From the NCBI GenBank assembly GCA_001534745.1, contig CP013997.1, forward strand, positions 2,914,001-2,978,000: 64,000 bases of DNA, written 5' to 3'. Below are positions 58,842-64,000 of this stretch, one piece after another. The DNA is from Pseudomonas monteilii. GTDB taxonomy: Bacteria; Pseudomonadota; Gammaproteobacteria; Pseudomonadales; Pseudomonadaceae. The position numbers were made by a program, and so were the translations under genes. Below the pieces are notes generated by a model, which searched no databases, was not told where the DNA came from, and worked only from the letters and a program-made list of their open reading frames with translations. Every line of letters starts with the position of its first letter. Position 1 is the stretch's first letter.

Positions 58842-59795
58842 TCAGCGCAACGCCTCTCGCAGCACCTGGGACAAGGTCGCGTAGACCCCGTCGATCTCGG
58901 CCGTCACCAAGCGCATGCGCAGGAAATCGTGCACCAGCCCGTCGAAGGTCTCGCAGCGCACCTCGACCCCCGCCCCCGCCAACCGCGCCGCGTATGCCTG
59001 GCCTTCGTCGAGCAACGGATCGAAGCCCGCCAGCGCCAGGTAGGCCGGCGCCACGCCTTCGAGCCGCTCGGCGAGCAACGGTGAGAAGCGCCAGTCCGCG
59101 CGATCCTCGGCCTGCCGGGCATAGTGGTCGTAGAACCACTCCAGTGTCTGGCTCTCGAGCAGGTAGCCCTCGCTGAACAAGGTGCGCGACTCGGCGGCGG
59201 TCGAGGCGTCGGTCACCGGGTAGCACAGCAGTTGCAGCCGTGGCTGGATCGGGCCGTTGCCATGTGCGGCGTCGATCGCCAGAACGGTGGCCAGGGTGGC
59301 ACCGACGCTGTCCCCACCGAATGCCACGCGCTCCAGGTCCAGGCCCCAGTCCTGCGCGTTGGCCGCCAGCCAGGCCAGCGCATCGGCTCCGTCGTGCAGC
59401 GCCGTCGGGAACCGATGCTCCGGGGCGCGGCGGTAGTCGACGGTCAGCACGGCGCAGGGCGTGCGGGCACAGAACTCACGGCAGACCCCGTCATGGGAGG
59501 CGATGCTGCCGACCACGAATCCGCCCCCGTGCAGGTAGACCAGCACCGGCAGCGGCTGGTCGGCCTGCCCAGGGGGCAGGTAAAGGCGCAAGGCCAAGGT
59601 CGCGCCGTCCCGTGCCAGGCACGTCACGTCCTCGCTGTGCACCTGCGGCCAGGGCCACTGCATGCGCTGCGAGGCTTGTTCGAACGCCTCCCGCGCTGCC
59701 ACTGGCGTCAACTGGTGCAAGGCCTGGGCGCGAGCCTGCTCGGGATGGCTGTCGATCACGTCGAGAAAGTCGGCGATCTCGGGGTTCAAAGGCAT
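58842..59795 (-). CDS. Alpha/beta hydrolase, HSL (GDXG) family
   Basis: 317-aa serine hydrolase of the hormone-sensitive-lipase group: oxyanion motif LHGGGFVVGS (about residues 89-97), nucleophile Ser163 in GGDSVGATLA, acid in GFDPLLDEG (about 259-263) and His289 in DGLVHDFL. Its ATG lies inside the 3' end of the NRPS gene (10-nt overlap), so it is coupled to siderophore synthesis. It is not a standard type II thioesterase (no GHSMG). Possible roles: acyl-chain or ester hydrolysis of ferribactin or pyoverdine side groups; this is inference from position. Confidence 0.88.
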   Translation of the reverse strand: MPLNPEIADFLDVIDSHPEQARAQALHQLTPVAAREAFEQASQRMQWPWPQVHSEDVTCLARDGATLALRLYLPPGQADQPLPVLVYLHGGGFVVGSIASHDGVCREFCARTPCAVLTVDYRRAPEHRFPTALHDGADALAWLAANAQDWGLDLERVAFGGDSVGATLATVLAIDAAHGNGPIQPRLQLLCYPVTDASTAAESRTLFSEGYLLESQTLEWFYDHYARQAEDRADWRFSPLLAERLEGVAPAYLALAGFDPLLDEGQAYAARLAGAGVEVRCETFDGLVHDFLRMRLVTAEIDGVYATLSQVLREALR

Positions 59796-62700
59796 GATTC
59801 GGCTCCCAGGTCAGAGGCGACCCTGTGCGAGGTCTCGGAAGAAGCAGCCAGGCGCTCGGCCTGCACCTGTACGCAGTGCTCGGTCAGGCACGTCAACTGC
59901 GCCTGGAACGCCGCCATGAGTGCATCGATGGTGCCTCGGCGGAAACGCCTGTGGCTGTAGATGCAGCGGAACGACAGCTGACCGCCGAACACCTGGCCGA
60001 CTACCTCCAGCGTGTTGGCCAGGCGCGCCTGCTGCGAGAAGCTGTCGCCGACGCTTTCCGGCGCCGGCAGGAACAGCGCGTCCTCGGCGTCGAAGCTCTG
60101 GTCGAGCTGCCCCAGGTAGTTGAAGGTCACCGGCGCCTGCGGCAGCGCCGCCAGCCGTGCCTGGGTGTCGGGGTCGGCCATGTGCCGCAGCACGCCGTAA
60201 CCGATACCCTTGTCCGGCACTTCGCTCAATTGCTGGCGAATGCGCTGGAGCGACGCGCCCGGCGCGTCGAGAGGGGTCAGGCGCACCGGGTACATGCTGG
60301 TGAACCAGCCCTGGGTGCGGCTCAGGTCCAGGGTGTCGAACAGGTCTTCACGGCCATGGCCTTCGAGCAGCACCACGGCCGCGTCCGTGTCGCCCCACTG
60401 GCACAAGGCCTGGCTCAGGGCGGTCAGCAACAGGTCGTTGATCTGCGTCTGGTAGGCAGCCGGCGCCTGCTTGAGCAGTTGCTCGGTCAGCTCGGGCGTC
60501 AGGCTGAAGGCGGCCTCCTCGCGATGGCACATCAGGTTGGCGCCACGCGGGTTGTCGCAGCGCAGCGCCGTGCCTGGGCGATCGAGCTGGGCCACCCAGT
60601 AGTCCAGTTCGCGCTCGCGCACGGTCGGCGCATGGGCCGCTAGGTTTGCGGCCCATTCACCGAAGCTGCTGGTGCGCTGCGGCAAGGTCGGTTCGCGCCC
60701 GTCCCGGTAGGCCTGGTAGGCCACCGGCAAGTCCTGCAGCAGCACCCGCCAGGACACCCCATCGACCACCAGGTGATGGATCACCAGCAGCAAGCGCTCC
60801 TGACCATCGCCCAGGGTCGCCAGCAGCCCACGGATCAGCGGCCCCTGGGCCAGGTCAAGGCTGCGTTGCAGGTCGTTGGCCAGGTCTTCCAGCGCCGCTT
60901 CGTCGGCCACGTCGCAGACCCACAGCAAAGGGTCCTGTTCCAGGTGTTTCAGGCAGGTCGACAGCGGTTGATAACGCTGCACCCATTGGCCCTCCTCCTG
61001 GGTGAAGCGCAGCCGCAGCGCATCGTGCTGTCCGAGCATGCAGGTCAAGGTCTGCGCCAGCGCCTGGGCGTCGAGGGGATGGCGGGCGCGCAGGATCAAG
61101 GCCTGGTTGAAGTGTTCCGGCGTGTGCGTCTGCGTCTCGAGGAACCAGGCCTGGATCGGAATCAGCGGGAACGCGCCGTCCAGAGCCACGGCACGCGGCG
61201 CGGCGCTGGCACGCGAGACCGCCTGCTGGTCGAACAGGTTGGCGATGGTCTGGCAGCGCATCAGGTCGCGCAGCTTCAGCTCACGTGCGAGGTGCGGGTG
61301 GTTGCGCACGCGCGAGACCACCTGCAGGCTCAGGATCGAGTCGCCCCCCAGCTCGAAGAAGTTGTCGGTGATGCCGACCCGCTCGAGCTGCAGCACATCA
61401 GCCCAGATCTCGGCCATCCACTGCTCCTCGGCCGTGCGCGGCGGCACGTGGCTGGCCAAATCGAAGGTCGGCTCGGGCAGCGCTTTGCGGTCGAGCTTGC
61501 CATTGGCCGACACGGGCAGCTGCGCCAGGCAGATCACCTGCGTCGGCACCATGTAGGCGGGCAAGGTCTCGGCCAGACGGGCCTTGAGCTGCTCGCCACT
61601 GACCGCATGCGCGGCCACGTAGCCGATCAGTTGCTTGCCGGACACACCGTCCCGGGCGACCACCAGCGCCTCGCTGACACCCGGCTGCTGGCGCAGGCAG
61701 GCCTCGATCTCGCCCAGCTCGATACGGAAGCCGCGCACCTTCACCTGGTGGTCCAGGCGCCCGACGTAGTCCAGCACGCCACTGCCGCGCAGCCGCACCA
61801 GATCACCCGAGCGGTACAGCCGCGCCCCCGGCGCCCCGAACGGATCGGGCACGAAACGTTCGGCGGTCAGGCCGGGGCGCTGGTGATAGCCGCGCGCCAG
61901 GCCCTGGCCACCGATGAACAGCTGCCCGGCGAACCCGGCAGGCAGCGGGTTGAGGTCGTCGTCCAGCACGTGCAGCGAGCGCTGGCCCACGACCCGGCCG
62001 ATGGGCGCGTAGGCCGCCCCGCAGGGTTCGTCGGGCGCGGCTTTCCACAGCATCGGCGTGACCACGGTTTCGGTCGGGCCATAGCCATTGACGATGTGTT
62101 GCGGGTGCAGCGCCTCGCGCACCTGAGCCAGGGTCTGCTCGGACACGGCATCGCCGCCCAGGCAGTAGATGCGCACCGCCGGTGCCTGAACGCCGCTGCG
62201 CTGCACGTACTCGGCCACCTGCTTGAGGTAAGCCGGCGGGAAACAGGCGACGTCGATGCGTGACCGGTCCAGGGCCTCGCAGGTCTGCTGCGGCGTCCAC
62301 AGCTCGTCGTCGCGCACCACCAGGGTGCCGCCCACCGACAGCGTGGTCAGCCAGCGCTCATGGGCGCCGTCGAAGGCGAACGACATGAAGTGCAGCTCGC
62401 GGGTGCCGACCGTCATCTGGTACAGCTCGGCGATGGCCTGACAGTGCATGCTCAAGGGGCCATGACTCACCGCGACACCCTTGGGCACGCCGGTCGAGCC
62501 TGAGGTGTAGATCAGGTAGGCCAGGCTGTCCTCATGCAGCGCTGGCGTCACGGCGATCTGAACATCCTCCGGATACTCGCCGTCGGCCGGATCGACCAAA
62601 TCGAGACCGTCCGGCAACGCCAGGCGCTGGCCCAGGTCGGCGCGGCCGATCAACTGGCGCATGCCGGAATCCTGAATCATGAAGGCCAGGCGTTCGGCCG

Positions 62701-64000
62701 GGTAGTCCAGGTCCAGCGGCACGTAGGCCGCACCGCTCTTGAACACCGCCAGCAAGGCCACCACCAGGTCCACCGAGCGCGCCAGCGCCACGCCCACCGT
62801 TACCTCGGGGCCGACGCCACGGGCTCGCAGACGGTGCGCCAGCCGGTTGGCGCGCACCTCCAGCTCCCCGTAGCTCAGCGTCTGCCCGGCGCATTCGACG
62901 GCGATGGCTTCCGGGCGCTGCGCCGCGTGCCGGGCGATCAGCGCCGGCACGTGCAGGGGCTGATGGCTGGCAGGCGCCGGAGCGCTCCACTGGGCCAACG
63001 CCTGGCGCTGAGGCGCGGTCAGACGCTGCAGGTTGCCCAGCCGTTCGCGTGGGCTGTCGAGCATCGCCTGCAGCACGGTCTCCATCAGTTCGCGGATGCC
63101 TTCCACCGCCGCCGTGCTGAAGTGGCTGCGCAGGAACAGGTATTCGATCGCCAGGGTCTGGCCGAGGGTCACCGCCAGGTCCATGGGCACGTTGGTGACA
63201 TCGTGGCTGTTCGAGGCGCCGAAGCGCAGGCCGCCCTGGGCCTGTTCCAGGCGTTGGTCGATCGGGTAGTTCTCGAACACGATGATGCTGTCGAACAACG
63301 CCTGCCCGCCCTGCCCCGACCAACGCTGAATGTCGGCCAGCGGCGCGTGGGCATGCTCGCGCAGGTCTAGGTTGTCGCTCTGCAGCTGCTGCAGCCACTG
63401 ATCCAGGGGCTGGGTCGGCTCGACGGTCTGGATGACCGGCAGGGTGTTGATGAACAGGCCCAGCATCTGCTGAGCCTGGGGCAGGTTTTCGGGCCGACCG
63501 GCCACGGTGGCGCCGAACGCCACGCAGCGCTGGCCCGTGTAACGCTGCAACACCAGCAGCCAGGCACCCTGGATCAGGGTATTGGCCGTGATCCCGTGCT
63601 GACGGCAGTACTGCTGCAGGGCAGCCGTGCGCGCAGCGTCCCACCGGGTGTACAGCGCCTGGTGCCCTGGCAGGTCACCGGTCTGCCGAGGGTGCACCGC
63701 CTGGCTCAGCCGGGTCGGCGCGTCCAGTGGTTGCAGACGGGTCTGCCAGTAGGCCTGCAACCGCTGCGGATCCTGGGCCTGGAGCCAGCCGATGAAGTCG
63801 CGGTAACGGCCGCTGTCGCCGCTGATGCGACCGTGGGCGTAATGCTCCAGCACCTCGCCGAACAGCTGCGAACTGCTCCAGCCATCCATGAGGATGTGGT
63901 GACTGGTCCAGATCAAGTGATGGGCCTGGTCAGCCGTGCGCACCAGGGTGAGCCGTTGCAGGGGCACCTGGTCGAGGGCGAAGCCCTGCTCACGGATCTC
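59786..64000 (-). CDS. Pyoverdine-type non-ribosomal peptide synthetase, 3' part (C-A-T-E)
   Basis: C-terminal part of a large NRPS whose 5' end lies beyond the window. Domains in order: condensation (HHILMDGWS, near the edge), adenylation (about 62.95-61.46 kb; LAYLIYTSGSTGVPKGVAV, NGYGPTETVV, YRSGDLVRLR, NGKLDRKALPEP), carrier (LGGDSI, phosphopantetheine Ser at about 61338) and epimerization (about 61.2-59.85 kb; HHLVVDGVSW, EGHGRE, RTQGWFTSMYPV). GGDSI is typical of carriers preceding E domains. By my alignment to GrsA the adenylation pocket reads D-G-E-C-C-G-G-V-T-K; the Glu suggests a basic substrate such as Lys, so the module probably adds a D-configured basic residue. There is no thioesterase, so this is an internal subunit. 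The product is judged to be pyoverdine from fpvA/pvdE proximity. Confidence 0.9.
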   Translation of the reverse strand, partial: EIREQGFALDQVPLQRLTLVRTADQAHHLIWTSHHILMDGWSSSQLFGEVLEHYAHGRISGDSGRYRDFIGWLQAQDPQRLQAYWQTRLQPLDAPTRLSQAVHPRQTGDLPGHQALYTRWDAARTAALQQYCRQHGITANTLIQGAWLLVLQRYTGQRCVAFGATVAGRPENLPQAQQMLGLFINTLPVIQTVEPTQPLDQWLQQLQSDNLDLREHAHAPLADIQRWSGQGGQALFDSIIVFENYPIDQRLEQAQGGLRFGASNSHDVTNVPMDLAVTLGQTLAIEYLFLRSHFSTAAVEGIRELMETVLQAMLDSPRERLGNLQRLTAPQRQALAQWSAPAPASHQPLHVPALIARHAAQRPEAIAVECAGQTLSYGELEVRANRLAHRLRARGVGPEVTVGVALARSVDLVVALLAVFKSGAAYVPLDLDYPAERLAFMIQDSGMRQLIGRADLGQRLALPDGLDLVDPADGEYPEDVQIAVTPALHEDSLAYLIYTSGSTGVPKGVAVSHGPLSMHCQAIAELYQMTVGTRELHFMSFAFDGAHERWLTTLSVGGTLVVRDDELWTPQQTCEALDRSRIDVACFPPAYLKQVAEYVQRSGVQAPAVRIYCLGGDAVSEQTLAQVREALHPQHIVNGYGPTETVVTPMLWKAAPDEPCGAAYAPIGRVVGQRSLHVLDDDLNPLPAGFAGQLFIGGQGLARGYHQRPGLTAERFVPDPFGAPGARLYRSGDLVRLRGSGVLDYVGRLDHQVKVRGFRIELGEIEACLRQQPGVSEALVVARDGVSGKQLIGYVAAHAVSGEQLKARLAETLPAYMVPTQVICLAQLPVSANGKLDRKALPEPTFDLASHVPPRTAEEQWMAEIWADVLQLERVGITDNFFELGGDSILSLQVVSRVRNHPHLARELKLRDLMRCQTIANLFDQQAVSRASAAPRAVALDGAFPLIPIQAWFLETQTHTPEHFNQALILRARHPLDAQALAQTLTCMLGQHDALRLRFTQEEGQWVQRYQPLSTCLKHLEQDPLLWVCDVADEAALEDLANDLQRSLDLAQGPLIRGLLATLGDGQERLLLVIHHLVVDGVSWRVLLQDLPVAYQAYRDGREPTLPQRTSSFGEWAANLAAHAPTVRERELDYWVAQLDRPGTALRCDNPRGANLMCHREEAAFSLTPELTEQLLKQAPAAYQTQINDLLLTALSQALCQWGDTDAAVVLLEGHGREDLFDTLDLSRTQGWFTSMYPVRLTPLDAPGASLQRIRQQLSEVPDKGIGYGVLRHMADPDTQARLAALPQAPVTFNYLGQLDQSFDAEDALFLPAPESVGDSFSQQARLANTLEVVGQVFGGQLSFRCIYSHRRFRRGTIDALMAAFQAQLTCLTEHCVQVQAERLAASSETSHRVASDLGAESCL

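Noticed and set aside
59786..64000. Thioesterase or release domain at the NRPS end
   Set aside because: The terminal domain has HHxxxDxxSW, EGHGRE and WFTSMYPV, which identify epimerization; no GxSxG thioesterase motif.

Overview
The window is GC-rich, densely coded Pseudomonas chromosome, most likely from the P. putida group. This rests on protein families, gene order, and two classes of REP-type intergenic palindromes. No tRNA, rRNA, CRISPR array or prophage was seen. The genes at about 0-45 kb are core genome; 46-64 kb is a pyoverdine (siderophore) locus with accessory insertions.

Layout. 0-3.3 kb: lolCDE lipoprotein-release ABC transporter (minus strand). 3.4-4.8 kb: PilZ-domain protein and glycerophosphodiesterase. 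4.8-7.9 kb: soluble transhydrogenase sthA and a long-form GAPDH. 8.1-15.4 kb: mfd, a CsiV-like envelope protein and a SWIM/SNF2 helicase. A REP cluster at 15.4-15.8 kb is followed by a dienelactone hydrolase, htpG with a clear sigma-32 promoter, a small lipoprotein, a DUF599 protein and brnQ. 21.7-34.7 kb is the TCA block sucDC-lpdG-sucBA-sdhBADC, divergent from gltA. 34.8-40.1 kb holds small envelope genes, a MocR regulator, an OmpA/DUF4398 lipoprotein pair and a solute-binding protein. 40.2-44.1 kb is etfBA divergent from the ETF:quinone oxidoreductase, with a PsrA-like operator next to the latter's promoter. 44.2-45.5 kb is an MFS symporter.

Pyoverdine locus. pvdR-pvdT-opmQ (tripartite export), pvdO (periplasmic maturation), pvdE (inner-membrane export) and fpvA (TonB-dependent receptor with a signalling domain) follow on the plus strand. 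Iron-starvation boxes (TAAAT or TAAAG, N16, CGT) precede pvdR, pvdE and fpvA. The end of a large NRPS (C-A-T-E) and an overlapping alpha/beta hydrolase lie on the minus strand at 58.8-64.0 kb. pvdP, pvdM and pvdN, expected near pvdO, are not in the window.

Accessory insertion. Between fpvA and the hydrolase is a REP-rich stretch. It holds an orphan GAD-like/DUF1851 gene (T6SS-immunity type) flanked by 40-bp direct repeats, and a 1.17-kb IS110-family element that has split a REP exactly at an AG/CT dinucleotide. The 5' noncoding part of this IS can be folded by eye into two internal-loop hairpins whose loop segments match the REP target and the element's own joined ends. That is the layout of an IS110 bridge RNA, and it is the most interesting signal in the window.
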